Source: Cardiocondyla obscurior (Eukaryota > Arthropoda > Insecta > Hymenoptera > Formicidae). From it: a stretch of 64,000 bases of DNA. Shown in pieces: positions 63,758-64,000 of this stretch. A model generated the notes under the pieces. It ran no database searches. It had not been told where the DNA came from and saw only the letters and a list, made by a program, of their open reading frames with translations. The position numbers and the translations under genes are program-made. The stretch is taken from assembly GCF_019399895.1 (NCBI RefSeq), contig NC_091878.1:3968001-4032000 (forward strand), read 5' to 3'. Each line of letters starts with the position of its first letter. Within the stretch, counting starts at the first letter, position 1.

Positions 63758-64000
63758 TCCCGTCGCGTACGTAACCGACTTTGGCTCGCTCGCCGACCGT
63801 GCGACCGTTAATGGAGATGTAATATTTAAATGCGCGACCGGCCGGCGTTGCGTAATGAAATTATTAATAATAACGATCGCGCGCGCTGCGGTTCTCGTAG
63901 TTTCAACTGGTTATTAGATTTTAATCGTGCTCTCTCGCGCCGCGCTGGCGAGAGAGGAAGTGCCGAAGCCAGGATTCCCCAGCAATTTTTTCCGGGTGCT

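Larger units (their letters stand above)
54380..64000 (+). other. dac: dac intron (5' part) running out of the window
   Basis: This intron starts with donor GTGAGT at 54380. I searched for an acceptor followed by the basic end of DD2 and found none, so the intron probably exceeds 9.6 kb. It contains triplet and dinucleotide microsatellites and an AT-rich island at 57300-57560. The open frames here (for example 59270-59884) are Arg- and Glu-rich products of GA/CG-rich sequence without a recognisable domain. Confidence 0.7.

Noticed and set aside
1..64000. CRISPR arrays, bacterial operons, rRNA or integrated viral genes
   Set aside because: No regularly spaced repeats, no long intact frames and no viral or rRNA motifs. 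Everything fits an insect developmental-gene locus.

Overview
The window is a 64 kb piece of an insect genome, and most of it lies inside one gene: dachshund (dac) on the + strand. Six coding exons can be joined with matching codon phases and GT/AG splice sites: 5000-5228, 7753-7815, 31776-31852, 33286-33456, 36235-36462 and 54296-54379. Together they encode about 284 residues: the linker that follows the N-terminal DNA-binding domain, a conserved WENCRAAYEDIVKHLE block, an acidic stretch, and the first part of the C-terminal Dachshund domain (DD2), the coiled coil that binds Eyes absent. The 5' exons with the Ski/Sno-type domain and the last exon(s) were not found and presumably lie outside. 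The CpG-rich, fairly GC-rich sequence, with AT-rich islands and many homopolymer tracts, suggests a hymenopteran, most likely an ant. That is an inference from composition and protein similarity.

Layout: 1-4999 intron upstream of the first visible exon; 5229-7752 small intron; 7816-31775 large intron (24 kb); 31853-33285 and 33457-36234 small introns; 36463-54295 large intron (17.8 kb); 54380-64000 start of another intron. The introns have no other recognisable protein-coding gene. The many open frames are by-products of CpG-rich sequence and show no domain.

What the introns do contain: (a) a family of AT-rich inverted-repeat elements (MITE-like) near 11.1, 30.6 and 50.0-50.3 kb; (b) an unrelated 139 bp imperfect hairpin at 14.04-14.18 kb; (c) a perfect 32 bp palindrome centred on CACGTG at 35.48-35.51 kb; (d) minus-strand exon-like segments with good splice signals at 37.9-38.4 kb and 48.5-48.8 kb, including two related 44-nt exons, which suggest a spliced antisense noncoding transcript inside the 17.8 kb dac intron; (e) several microsatellites and a tandem octamer (ATGCAAAT) pair.

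The most interesting possibility is the antisense spliced unit nested in dac. It rests on splice-site patterns only and needs RNA evidence.
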